Assembly: GCF_001638985.1 (NCBI RefSeq)
Contig: NW_017265153.1
Location: forward strand, 62,001-126,000
DNA length: 64,000 nucleotides
Reading direction: 5' to 3'
Source of the DNA: Phycomyces blakesleeanus NRRL 1555(-)
Lineage: Eukaryota; Mucoromycota; Mucoromycetes; Mucorales; Phycomycetaceae
Position 1 is the stretch's first letter, and each line of letters opens with the position of its first letter. Below are positions 34,201 to 46,682 of the stretch, one piece after another. Both the position numbers and the translations under genes were made by a program. The notes under the pieces were generated by a model. That model worked only from the letters and a program-made list of their open reading frames with translations, searched no databases and was not told where the DNA came from.

Positions 34201-37200
34201 CTAGTGCCAATTAGTCTGCCATTTTTTTATTCCATTGCTATAATGCGATGGGTGGGAGTTTGGGGAAGGTGTAGGTTGGAAGGAGTGTGGTTGGGAGTCT
34301 GGGTAGCAATGAATGGGACTTTGTTGGATCGAGACCATGGAAGTAGCAGACGAGGAAGGGTCAATGAGGTGTGTGTGTGTGATCTGACCAGAGGACGGGA
34401 AAGTGTATGTGGTTGGGATGCACATCTCTGAGGACTGTGAGGGTCTTTCGGTTCTATGGTTCTTTTCGTGTTTTCGGAGAGATCGGGTATGATAATAGGT
34501 TTTGCCGCAATCGTGGTGAGGGCATTCAAAGGGCTTGATATCAGAATGTGTCTTGATGTGAGTAGTAAGAGAGTCTAGGCGAGAAAATTTCTTGTTGCAA
34601 TCTGCTTTTATTTTATATTATATTTTAGAAGAATAAAATGATTAGTAAAGAAAAATAAAGAAAAGGGCATATTCAATATAATATTCTTTTTCTTTTTGTT
34701 GTATGATTTGACATGTTTTCTCACCTGAAATTTTACACTCAAAAGGTCGCTCGCCAGTATGGGTTCGAAGGTGGTTGTGCATCTTGTGGCGCTTTGTAAA
34801 TGGCTTTTGGCTACGTGGACAGCCATTCCATTCGCACACATACGTTGGCTATTGTATAGTATAAAATATATCGTTAGTGACATTCTCTTTTAAAATAATT
34901 ACTTTTTTAAATAGAATATAATACAGGGACTTTTTTTCTTTAAAGAATTGTAGTAATAAAAGTAGTGGTAGTAATGTATAGATAACTATGTATGTGTATG
35001 TGGTGTATAAATCTTGTATACTATATAAATATAAATTTTATGTACCTTTCCACTGCCCACGTGTGTGTCACTGATGTGCGAGATGAACTCTTGCATTACA
35101 CTGAATACTTGTCCGCAATCGGTCCACTGACATTTGTAAAGATCTTCACTAATGTTTTCTGAATTTGAGCCCTCTCTTTTTATTTCCTCTTCGGTCTCTG
35201 CCATTTCACGTGGTGAGGTAGACTTTTCTGATCGATGTTGGTTGGACAGGGTGGCGGCGGCGCCAGCGGCTTGTTCTTCTTCTTTTTCTTCGATTTCTTC
35301 TGTGTGGCCATGGATAGAGTTAGAGTAAGGGTGAGAAGACGGAGCAGGAACACCAGGAGGGGGAGGGGACGAAGGAGAAGAACAGGAAGAATAAACGGTG
35401 TCTACAAGACTCTCTTTCTTGTAGCCACAAGCCTCAGAGGTAGACGATGTACTGTGAAAGGACCCTGCTCTCTTTTCGGCTTCGAGGTTTATCAGCCGGG
35501 CTATCAATTGCTCGCGTGACATACCATCAAACTCTTTGGAAATGACATTTCCACAAGTCATCATATGCGGTTGGGCGAGAAGGGGAGTGACCAATTGCTT
35601 CTTGTTGGGCTGGTTCATGTTTGAAGAGTCAACAAAGTGCAGCTGAGCGGAAAGGGTGGATTCTTTGATGCTGCATGTATCAAGATTTTGCCTTTTAGAA
35701 TTGTCATTGAAGAATGTTGAATGTGGGACAGAATCTATAGCGGCAGGGTTTGTGTCGGTAGGTGTAGTATTAAGTGGTGTTATAGTATTATTATTATGAG
35801 TAGCAGTAGCAGTATTATTATTATTATTATTAGTTGTGGTGGTGGTGGTAGCAATAGCTGTATTAGAAGCTGAGGCCTTGTCCTTATGTAGTGGATCGTG
35901 TGTAGCCGCCGCCGACGACCTTCCATGCTGGGACTTATTGCCAGAGTCGGGTCCGTGGCCCTTGTTTGTGGCCGGAGAGCGCTGCGGACTTGTTTTGGCT
36001 GCCTTTCTTCGTACCTTGTTCCGCACGCCTTCGTGCACTGCGTCTGCGTCTGCTGGTAACCCGCGTTTCATGTTTTGTTGGGTGTTGTAATTATTATCTT
36101 CCGAGTGCTGAATAATAGAGACATCAGTAAGAGCCTGTTGCTGGCAGAACATGGGCGGTGACAGTGGGTGGTCCAATTGGGCATGCTGAAGAAGGGGTGT
36201 ACCAAGACCAGAAGATGACAGTGGAGAGTGCAAGATGTGGCTGCAACTCGACTCAAGTTGGCCACCTTCGTCTACGCCGAGTACTGTCATTGAATGACTC
36301 ATTGGTGAGACCAGCTGTGAAACTGGAGATTGTTGCTGCTCTTGATGTTGTTGTTGGTGGTGTTGGTGTTGGTGTTGGTGCTGTGTTACGCCTGCGATGA
36401 CAGCATCCAATGGCTTACGATCTGTCTGACGATCCTCAATCTTCACTTTTGAGTTACCACCACCAGTAGCGGTTACAAGAGGTGATCCTTGTCGGGAAAC
36501 CAAGGTAGCTTTGCTGTTTTTTTGCTGCCGCTGCTGCTGCTGTTGATGATGATGTGCAGTTGTGATTTGCTGAGACATTGTCTGGCGCTGAGCTTGAGAA
36601 ACAACAGTAGATTCAGGGGTGCTGCGAGGACTAAGGATTTGATCTGATGACTGCTGGCCAAAAATAATGGTATTAAACATGTTCTGCTGCTGCTGCTGAT
36701 GTTGATGTTGACGATGATGGTGCTGGTCTTGGATGTGTTTTTCATTAAATATCTGATCATGCAATTGATGTTGATAATTTTGATGCGGATGAGGATGAGT
36801 ATGATGATGATGATGGTGATTTTGATGATTTTGATGATTTTGATTAGTATGGTTGCTGTGGTGGTGAAGGCTATGGTGAAGTCGGTGTGGCATCTGCTGT
36901 TGAATCTGTCTGGAATCCATCTGGAGTTGAATAGTCTGCTGTTCGCTTTGCATACTTGATATCTATTGATAATAATAAGAAGTAATAAGAGTAATAGTAG
37001 TAGTAAAAAGAAGAAGAGGAAGATGTAAATAAAAAAATAAGAAAAAAAAAAGAAAAAAAGGAAAAGATACAAAAAGACAGGCGATATGTCAGTCAAACAC
37101 TTTAAAGTCAACATGGAATAGTACAACTTACATTAGAGTTCACCAATCTATTAGGATGATCTGACTGAACAGACAGAAGTGGTTCTTGTACTGGATAAAA

Positions 37201-37941
37201 ATCAACTAGGGATTGAGCCTGGGACTGCATAGGGAGCCTTGATTGCTCCACATCCTAAACAACATATAACATATATTTTTAAACATTTAAACATTTAAAC
37301 ATTTATGCTGTAGTCTTCTTTTTTACATGTATTTATTTATTTAAATTTATTTATAAATTATCTAAAATAGGTGTATAGACATAGATATATATATAACATA
37401 CCATTCTTACTGGGCCTTCGTGTGGAACAATTAATGACAAGAGGTGCTCGTCCGGCGAGACACTGTAAATCATGTGGAGTTCATCTTGGTTGGTTTCTAG
37501 GAGTGGGCTCATATCAACTGACAGCGGGCTGTCATAAAACAATTGGTCGGGACTGTGGTGCATGGCCTGCATGGCAATGACAGAAGCTTCCAATGTAGTC
37601 ATTGAGAGTTCAGAAGAGGTATAGAGTGGTTCTTGGAGATCTGAGCGAAAGGTTGGAGACAGGGTGAGTGTGCTGGGCGAAATGTATTGTGGGCAGTTGT
37701 GGTTCCCGTCTTCTGGGATGGTGATGGGTGGCGACGCAATGACTTGGGATGAGATCGGCTGTGCATCCTGCGGAACAGATTGGGTGAAATGAAAAAGTGT
37801 GTTGTCCGACACAACCGAATGCATAGACATTTGCGACATTTGGGGTAGGCTTCTCGGGTATTCATGTAGTGCGTACGTGTACTCTTCTTGGTAGTGGTGG
37901 GTGGGCTTGCTGAGAGGGCTTGGAAAATCAATTTCGCGCAT
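34201..37941 (-). CDS. Zinc-finger transcription factor with four C2H2-type units, GLI/ZIC-like fingers and a Gln/His-rich N-terminus
   Basis: Exons 37941-37402, 37254-37132, 36962-35046, 34848-34725 and 34601-34201 sum to 1034 aa with consistent phases. The first 220 residues carry Pro/Ser-rich text that looks like an activation region. Exon 3 encodes long His and Gln runs, a Thr/Asn run and a basic patch (RNKVRRKAAKTSP) that may be a nuclear signal. The fingers are at the C-terminal end: CQWTDCGQVFSVMQEFISH, CEWNGCPRSQKPFTKRHKMH, CKISDCNKKFSRLDSLTTH and CPHHDCGKTYYHTRSLRKH. The wide C-x4-C spacing and the HTGERPFEC linker are typical of GLI/ZIC/GLIS-type arrays. The start was set at 37941: the frame is open further upstream to about 38178, but that part is low-complexity and reads like 5' UTR. 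Target genes are unknown. Confidence 0.85.
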
Positions 37942-40900
37942 GTCCGTAAACAACAGTTTCCACAAGTCAAAAAGAAGTACGATTGATGAGTACGGAAAAG
38001 AATAAGAGCGCGGATGAGGATAAAGAGTGAAGGACGAAGATAAAAACAAGAATAAGAATAAAGAAAATGGGGGTGGGGAATAAAGAGCTTTTAAGAAAGA
38101 GCTTTCCAGAGTATTTAGGGTGGCAAAGACTTTGAGACAGAAATAGAACTCTTTCTGTTGAGAGATCGAAAAAGGCAAATGTCGTGCAGGAAGACAAGGC
38201 GGCTGTATAAGTTTTTTATTTTTATTTTATTTTATTTTATTGTATTGTATTCAGCTCTCTACATAATTCACAGCCGGAAAAACAATGACGAAAGAGAAAT
38301 GATTTCAACTGCTACTTTCGGGTACTGTGTTTCGTTGGCGTGCTGATGAGCATTAACTATGAAGTGGCAGCCTTAGTCTTTTTTTTGTTTCATTGCTTGC
38401 TTGCCTGTTTGTTTTGACTAATTGATTGGTCTGTATGTTGAATAAATGCCCAATCACAATTGCAACGTTTCTTCTCATTTATATAATGATACAAGCACAA
38501 ATATACACAAAGAAAGTAACGCATGTGTTTATGGATGTATTACTAATGTAATCTAATGAAATCATTGAAATGGTTCAAGAAAATAAATCAAAATCAAAAT
38601 GCATAAGAAGAAACATGTCTTTTTTCTATTGTTCTTATTGTTCTTGTTGGTTATTACTATGATTGTCAATATTATTATTAGAAGAGGAGGAGGAGACGGG
38701 AAAGTGGTGGGGTGGGAGGAGTTTTCTTTTTTTTTCTTAGGGTTACCTAAAAACGCGTACACATAAAGCATAGTAAGATATGGTAATCCATCGGAAGCTT
38801 TCTAGACTCCTGTGTTATCTAAAGAACAGTCCTTTGCATAATCTACGCACGATATGACCTGCCAAAAGAGTTTATATTTTTTAGACAAAAAAAAACCCAA
38901 GGGTAACAGACCCGTTTCTTTTTTAAATATAACAATTGTATCCTAGCAACGGTATCTAGGTAATAAATCATCTGTATCCTTTTAAATCAAAATAAAAGAT
39001 TGGGTAAGTAGAAATGACTTGTTTCTTTTATCTTATGTGGGTGGGGAGAGAGGAAACGTTAGGATTACAATATTCCTGGTAAGAAAACAATAAGAAAAAA
39101 ACATATACTTCAAACTGTCCTGGAACACCATTATGTCATAAGCTTTGGTGCGTTTTTAGAGTTTGAGATCTATTTCTAGGTTGACTTGATGGCAATCTTT
39201 CAAAAATAGTCATCAATTTTATTTTTATATACAAAGATATATATATATATAACAAAAACACAACATGTCAATAGACATAGCCACGGCTTGACTCACATTC
39301 ACATTCACATTCATGTATATAAATACATATACATGTATGTACATATTCACAGCTCTAGTAAGTCAATTCCGTAAAATACACACAACAAGATGTGTACTCT
39401 GTTGCACGGAAATTGAGCGAATGATCAATCGATATATAATACGAATAATTATTATTATTATCATTATTGTATATATATAATAGGTTTGACCGATTGCTGT
39501 TATTTTGTGTGTTCTTTGTGTAGGCACACAAAAAGATGTAATAAACTTTGGGTATTTAATTCAGACAGGTTCCAAATATATATATATATATATATATGAT
39601 ACTACTCTTCTTTGTTTGGTATTGGCTATCAAATTATTTCTTTCCTTCTTTCTTTTTTCTTTTTACTCTCTCAATGGAAGCACTAACTTTCATGATCTTT
39701 AGCCATATGTGTATTTAATTGGCTAATGAGAAGAAAGAAGAGGAAGAAAAGGAAGAAGAGAAGATAAAAAAAAAAGAAAGAGCAAGGGCTGAGCTTTGAC
39801 ATACAGACCGTTTTGTCAAAATTATAGAACCTTGTCGGTAAAAAACGCCGTTTGGTAATCGTGATACAAACCAGTTGAACACAACGCAAGGGTACATTTT
39901 TTTTCTGTTCTGTTGAAACCCCTCTAAGAAATTATATATATACATATATGTATGTGTGTGTAAATGTGTGTAGATATATATATATATATATATATATTCT
40001 TTTTTCTTTTAAAAAAAAACATAGTAATTTTATATACTGCCCATCAAATGTCTATCTCTGTATATCCATGTAATTTCTTTTGATTTTTTCTTTTGATCGT
40101 TTATATACCTGATTTCATTTTAGGAATATAGCTGAATTCAATATAAGCATAAACACACAAAGTCTAATTTTTCAACAATACCAAATACATACAAAGAATT
40201 AAAAGATGGAAAAAGAAGAAGAGTAATTACAATTATGTTATTTTCAAGATGGATGACCGAATTGAACCTTTTCTACATTTTCTCATTTTCTTTCTTTCTC
40301 GGCTTTATAAAGTTATTCTTAGAGAGCAATGGTAATGATAATAGTAATAATAACATTCAAGCTATTTGCTGTATTGTATTATAACAATCGCTTTATCAGT
40401 TGTGTGAGAACAAGGTTGTGTCCTGGACCTCAAGTATATAACTGTTGATATTGATATTAATTGTGTTTAAAGGCAGAAATTGAAGTTAACTAATTCATGT
40501 CCAAGTGTCTATATTTACCATTGAATTTCAATGGTAAATATAGTTAGTAGGATATCTTTGCGAAATATCCCAATAAGCTGACAATAGGAGCTATATACAT
40601 ATACATGCTCAAAAACTGACAATTCAAGGCAGTAACTGAATTGATAGAAATGTGTGCATACAAGTATAAGTGTATGTGTATAAGTATATGTGCCTGTACG
40701 TTTGTGCATGTGTGTGAGCATGTGTGTGTTTTGTCCTACAGATCAAAAAAGAAAAAAGAAAAATCAAGATATACGTGGGTGCACAGACAACTTCCCAGTA
40801 GAATAAGATCAAGAATTAGTACATAGCGGAACATCAAGTTGATCCTTTCTAAATCTAGGCCTCTGTATGCTACGTGGGAGTAATCATTTGAAAAGAAGAC

Positions 40901-43553
40901 ATACCCAAAAAAAAGAACATTTAAATATATATATATTTATATAAATATAAGCAGAAAAATATAACATCCTTGTAATCATTTTGTAAACTTGTATCTTGCC
41001 AATCACTTGGTAATATTGACCTAATATGTGAACCAACAGTTCGATTCAATAGATTTTTATTCTATATTTTTGTGGTACTTGGTGTACTTGGTGCACACTT
41101 TTATACTTGGTTAACTTTGTTTACTTGCTGTATTTTGATGTACTTTGTGCACTTTGTGTACTTTGTGTGTTTTGTGTAATCAAGTATGTTGCAAGAATAT
41201 ATAAAGCAATATTGTTATACTTTGAAGGTTCAGGCTGAAATTTATATGTATCTATTTCATATGCAATCCTTAGAAATACAGTAGTAGTAGTCACACGAGA
41301 TGTCGGTTTTCTAAACCATTCGTCGTACATTTAGGGCGCAAATATCTGTCGGTTAATTTTCAATGGGCGGCTTTTGTCTATATTTTATATATTTTTATTG
41401 CCAAAAGGGGTTTTTTTTTGGTTTTTTTTTAGATCGGTGCACTTTCCAAGATCTTTTTTTTTTTGTTCTTAGCGATAATTACATAAATCTGAACCGATTC
41501 TTAAAGATACTTAGAAGGAGCGTAATTACATACCTCAAATATCAAAACTCAAACGTTTTAAAAAAAATGAAAGAAAAAAGTCTTCATTTGATTAAAAGTT
41601 CTCAATAAAGTTAAGTTTAGAAAAATAACGTGGGATATATATATAAGAAACTGTACTCTCATTTTTGAAACTATATTATTTATATCTTTTAGTAATAGAA
41701 GTCAGTAGTCTATATATATATAATATATCTATGGTCTACTATCAAATTATAAAAACAAAACAAAACGTACAAATAATAATCACATCTCATTCCCAATAAA
41801 CGTATTTCTTTCTTTTATCCATTTTATTTCGAGATGTGCAATAAATTAAAACAGAATATTATCTGCTCTTCTGACTTTATTTACCAGCTGTATAAAAGTA
41901 TCCTTTGAAAGCTATGAAAACAATGATAATAGTTTTATATATGTATAATAAATGTTCTGATTTTTCAACACTTTTTTTTGCTATAGTTATTTTAATTATT
42001 AATACTTCGCACTTTATATTGTTATCTCTAATATACCAGGTAGTAAGTCATTGGGTATATTATTTAATAAAAAGAAGATACTATTGCAATCCGAAGAAAA
42101 AGACAATCAATGAATAAATAAAACATTTTCAAAAATACTTATAAAATCAAGTGTGTTTAATAAGAATTTCTTTTATTAATAATAACCAAGACAATCCCGA
42201 TACTTTCTATATTAGAATACATGCTAAAATAAAAGATATAGCAATAACTTATATAGTAAAAGTTTTTTCTTTAGATAAATGAATGCTTTGAAAAGATAAA
42301 TAATAGATACTGTAAATAATGCTACTTATATATATGGCTCTGTAATTTAATATTTCTTTAGCTAATATTTGGTTGCTATTAAAGCAGTGTCAAGTATATA
42401 AAAGCATCACCAGCAGTTACATTTCTGAAAACACGTAATAAAATATTTAGTAAATTTACCGTCTGCTCCGTGAATTTCAATGTACTTTTTTCTTTTAAAA
42501 AAGCCTATCTTTGCTTTTTAATTCTTTTTTAAATTATTCTTTGAATCAAATAATAATATATAGCAATAGCTAAAAAAAACACCCTTTTAAAAGCTATACT
42601 TGTTATAAAGCTGATAATTTCAGAAATAATTGACTCAGTCATATTGTAAAGAAAAGACAAATGTCTAATAGAATGATTTTAGAGAAGAAATAAATAATTT
42701 TACTAGTAAAGAAGACTGTATTAGATAGTGAGGTCTTGAAAAATAATAAATACTAAGATTTGATTATCAATTTTCTGAATTTTTTAAAACACCATTGAGG
42801 ATTAAAAACATTTGGGAAAAAAGAAATGAAACTGCTTGGGATGCTATAAGTACATAATATATATTATGATTTTGAAATATATCTCTATCTAATTCATTAG
42901 CAATTAATATATAAAAATCAACTGATTTTGGCTTCTAAACACCCTGATTTTTTACTAGAATATTTTATTGTGTACCCAGTTGAGATAAACAATAAGAACA
43001 TATAAGGTGGCAAGAATCTTTTTTAAATGAGCTTGATATTTAAATGAGATTACGTAATGACGTTCTGGATAGTATGAAGAAAGTAGTGACAAGTGTTGAG
43101 TTGCTGTGGTGCAACATTGTCAAAAAATAATAAATGAAAATAGAGTTGCCAACGAGTTCAGAAGGCAAATATATAGAGAGATAGAGATGAATTACTGTGA
43201 TAATGCTCGGGTCTATCCAACAGTAAGGAGATATAGTAAAATGTGTATATAAGGGACAAATATAACAAGAAGTATGCTTATAACTATTGCGAAGAGTTGT
43301 TATAAGTCAGTGACGATGAAATAAATGTATAAACAAGTAAAAAAGGGATTTAATCAATTAAATAAAGATAGATAAGGATTCAACTTTATTATTGCTCCAT
43401 CTGAAGACCTTTATATGTGAGCAATCTATACTACTTTGTTATAAAGTTCTATTAAAGCAGTATCAATGATGAAATACAATGCACAATGGTATGTCTTGTG
43501 CAAGAAGATTAAAGGAAATCCTGCAAAGAGTGTCATACTTCTTTGCAGGATGA
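37942..43553. other. Gene-poor AT-rich region
   Basis: More than 5 kb with no convincing gene on either strand. It starts with the promoter side of the zinc-finger gene. It contains (TA)n runs (for example near 39236-39250, 39577-39597 and 39973-39997), a CATTCA run near 39297-39315, and the TACTTTGTG-type array listed separately. Part of 42800-43550 is less extreme in composition and could be decayed mobile-element DNA, but I can show no homology. Confidence 0.5.
41071..41177 (+). repeat. Degenerate TACTTKGTG tandem array
   Basis: About a dozen imperfect copies of a 9-10 nt unit, best written GTACTTTGTG or GTACTTGGTG, drifting to TTTTGTGT at the end. Confidence 0.7.
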
Positions 43554-44481
43554 TGTAAATGAGTATTGATTACTGCTGAATCTGAGAGTAAGACTGAAGG
43601 ATAAAATAATATCCTCAGATATTCCAGTCTGAGGTATTCGGGATTGTTTATGGGTTAGTATCTCAATAATGGGAAAATTAGATACTGTGAGAGTGTTATT
43701 TATTAAAGAGACAAAATAATATTGTTTTTATATTTGCTACTATTCAAATCCCTGTAATTCAAATCCCTGTTGTGTAATGGTTGGTTTACACTGTATGAGT
43801 GTGTAGTGTACGTGTGCCTGGTGTGTAACAGTTCTGGAGATTATTAACTTGCCAGGTTCATTAGCAAGAAGGAACCAGTGTTTGGTTGTGGGGTCTGCTC
43901 TTCACTCAATTGTGGTGTGTATACCACACAGTCAAACAGATCTTCCTTTATGATATTATCTAATACACAGATCATCATACACATAATTGATTAATTATTA
44001 TTATCACCATGACATGGGATATACAAATACATATACATTATATATATGACATCATTATATTTCATTTACATATTTTATTATGCAAATACTTAATTGAGAG
44101 ACTACAACTACGACTATTTAATATTATGAAACATTACCTGAGTATCTGGGTCGGATTACTAAAATATTATCAATAGCATAAATGCTATTCTTTACTGAAA
44201 CTCTTGGACTGATCTGACTGGAGAAGTATTATATCAATTGGTCTTTCCAGATCTTTCCAGAAGAACAATACTCCTGGAAGATGACTCATCGTGATAAAGA
44301 TTACTTAAGTACACACTGAATTACGAATTAGAAAAACATATAAATATCAGTAGATAGTTCCGTGTAGAAAAACAATTGAATTTTATTATTCTTTACTTTT
44401 CTTTTGAAATAAACAACCTACACAAGTTCTCACGAATTCTTTTGTCTATATTATATTTTGCTTTATTTTCTCCCCACAACA
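43554..44481 (+). mobile_element. LTR-like repeat, copy A (forward)
   Basis: It starts TGTAAATGAGTATTGA and ends CCCACAACA, the TG...CA form of an LTR, about 928 bp. It shares its first 100 bp, its middle (AATACTTAATTGAGAGACTAC) and its 3' third with copies B and C. It keeps a TATA-like ATAAATAT near 44339 and an AATAAA near 44408, the order expected of promoter and poly(A) signal in an LTR. It is longer than C and contains extra segments or an insertion. No flanking target-site duplication is evident. Confidence 0.5.
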
Positions 44482-44944
44482 GTTACAGTAGTTAAAGTTT
44501 TTGAAGTTGTTAAGAAGAATTCAAGATTTGAAAGTGAGAAACAAAGATTTGTAAGAACTTGTATAGAATTTGTTTATAGAAAAAGATTTGACATCAAAAT
44601 TTGATGAGGTTTCTACACTAAACTACTACTGCTATTTATATTGTTTTGGATTGGGAAAATTATATGACTGGGGTCAGGTAATCAATCCTATTTGAGCCTT
44701 AATCAGAACAATATGATATTTGGATAATTAATATATGATTAATTATATAAATGTGTGTAGTCCCAATAAAGTATTAACATAGAAAGTAAATATATTTATG
44801 AGCTATAATCAATATTGTATATGATAAACCTGTATGTTAAATAATAAAGTAATCAATAGACACATTTGACTAGAATAGCTGAGGTCTTATATGATTTCCT
44901 TCAGACTTATTCTCAATTATAGCAGTAGTCAATACTCATTTACA
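44482..44944 (-). mobile_element. LTR-like repeat, copy B (reverse)
   Basis: On the minus strand it reads from TGTAAATGAGTATTGACTAC at 44944. It is highly similar along its length to copy C in the opposite direction, forming a long inverted repeat. The shared TATA-like region is at 44628-44642. Its outer end abuts copy A tail to tail with almost no spacer, so the exact boundary is uncertain by some tens of bases. Confidence 0.6.
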
Positions 44945-45514
44945 ACATTCTTGAAAAATAATATATACTTTAAATAAAATATTAAAAAATATTTATAATT
45001 TTATTAAAAGTAATATTAATTATTTTACAAAGTTCAAGTATATTATTAATTTTTATTTAAATATAATATACTTTTATTTCAAGTTATACTTAACAATTTA
45101 TTTTATAATTATTTATCTATAATAGATAGTGCTGTTAAATGTTCTGAACTATTGTTCTCAAAAAAAGAAATAAGAACAAATCATGTCTCACATAGTTTTC
45201 CTGACATATTCTATTCATATTTCCTCTATGCTACATTAAATAAATAAGCTGTATCTCTATGAAAATATATTTACAATAGCTATAAATTATGTACGATATA
45301 GATAAGATATACATACATATATTATCTATAAGCTTTGTCTTACTTAATATGAAAAAATATTATAACTTTTATAAATTAAAATTTTGAGAAAATCATGGTT
45401 CTGAAAAAGGCAACTTTGAATCTGTTTCAGATGTTGATTATCAAATATAGCAACTTATAAATGTCTCTATTTTTCTGTTGAGTTCAGAATATTTAATGAT
45501 ACTATCTAATATGC
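44945..45514. other. Spacer between inverted repeat copies B and C
   Basis: About 570 bp of extremely AT-rich DNA with no reading frame of note. It separates the head-to-head arms B and C. Confidence 0.6.
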
Positions 45515-46045
45515 TGTAAATGAGTATTGACTACTGCTGTAATTGAGAATAAGTCTGAAGGAAATAGTATAAGACCTCAGCTATTCTAGTCAAAGGTGTC
45601 TACTGATTACTTTATTATTTAACACACAGGTTTAGCATGCATGATAGTGATTGTATTTCATATGATGATATCACTATAATATGAGATACATCAGTGGATT
45701 ATTATAAGCATAATTATAACTCATAAACACATTTACTTTTGATGTTAATACTTCATTGAGACTACACACATTTATATAATTAATCATACATTAATTATCC
45801 TAATATCACATTGCTCTGATTAAGAATCAGATAAGATTGATTACCTGACCACAGTCATATAATTTTCCTAATCCAAAATAATATAAATAGCAGTAGTAGT
45901 TCAGTGTAGGAACCTCATCAAACTTTGATACAAAATCTTTTCTCAATAAACAAAACCAACACAAGTTCTCACGAATCTTTGTTCCTAATCTCAAATCTTC
46001 AATTCTTCCTCTTACAACTTTTTAAAAACTTCAACTAACACAACA
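45515..46045 (+). mobile_element. LTR-like repeat, copy C (forward)
   Basis: About 531 bp, starting TGTAAATGAGTATTGACTAC and ending ACTAACACAACA. A TATA-like ATATAAATA at 45881-45889 is followed about 60 bp later by AATAAA at 45945-45950, as in an LTR U3-R arrangement. It lies about 277 bp upstream of the tRNA-Tyr gene. No internal retroelement coding sequence is adjacent, so a solo LTR is the simplest reading. A foldback or MITE-like element together with copy B is the alternative. Confidence 0.6.
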
Positions 46046-46321
46046 TAATATATAAATAGAATATATATTCTTATATTTTTATTTTATATTTTTTATTGAT
46101 TTATTCAGTACTTATTAATCAAAATATCTTTATTATTTTTTGATAATTCTATCATGAATATCTCAAAATGTCTTTATATATAGATATACAAGTATATAAT
46201 TATAAAACAATAGATATTAATAATAATATCTTTATTTACTTAAGGTATATACTTTGCTACCCACTGTATAACCATTAACACTATTCCTAGTATATTTTGT
46301 GTTTTTTCTTAAGCACAACAA

Positions 46322-46404
46322 CCGGCTTTAGCTCAGTTGGTAGAGCGGAGGACTGTAATGAAATTGTAATCCTTAGGTCACTAGTTCGAATCTGGTAAGC
46401 CGGA
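46322..46404 (+). tRNA. tRNA-Tyr (GTA) with a 10-nt intron
   Basis: The acceptor stem CCGGCTT pairs with AAGCCGG, with discriminator A at 46404. The D arm is GCTC...GAGC. The anticodon stem GAGGA pairs with TCCTT, and the loop CTGTAA-A carries anticodon GTA at 46355-46357. A 10-nt insertion at 46359-46368 sits at the canonical intron position one base 3' of the anticodon, as in most eukaryotic tRNA-Tyr genes. The T arm ACTAG/CTGGT encloses TTCGAAT. A and B boxes are present. Without the intron the tRNA is 73 nt. Function is delivery of Tyr in translation. Confidence 0.95.
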
Positions 46405-46408
46405 ATCA

Positions 46409-46414
46409 TTTTTT
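46409..46414 (+). terminator. RNA polymerase III terminator (T6)
   Basis: Six T residues start five bases after the tRNA discriminator base. A perfect 7-bp hairpin (TTACTCA/TGAGTAA, 46413-46432) overlaps its end. Confidence 0.8.
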
Positions 46415-46682
46415 ACTCATTTTCGTGAGTAAGCGGGATTTTGTCGTAGTTTTTTACTAACAATAGCCGATTAAAACAAAGTTTATATTGTCGGACATTA
46501 TTTTGATGAATCCGTAAAATCTGAAGATGGTTAACCGCAGTATAATGACTCTCCTTTTATGTAAATATAATATAATAGCTACTGCGGATAATGCGCATTA
46601 TTAGTTTAGAAAACTATATGACAATTCAATTCATATCAATAAAAAGTATCTTTTATCCTCTCTTTGATTTTACGTATACTCC

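Noticed and set aside
36473..37126. 217-codon minus-strand frame rich in Ile, Leu and Phe
   Set aside because: It is a shadow frame of the His/Gln-rich exon of the zinc-finger gene and of its upstream intron.
37942..38178. In-frame N-terminal extension of the zinc-finger protein
   Set aside because: The added 79 residues are low-complexity Phe/Leu/Ser text and look like translated 5' UTR; the start at 37941 fits better.
41039..41050. GTTCGATTC, resembling a tRNA T loop or B box
   Set aside because: No matching acceptor stem, D arm or anticodon arm can be found around it.
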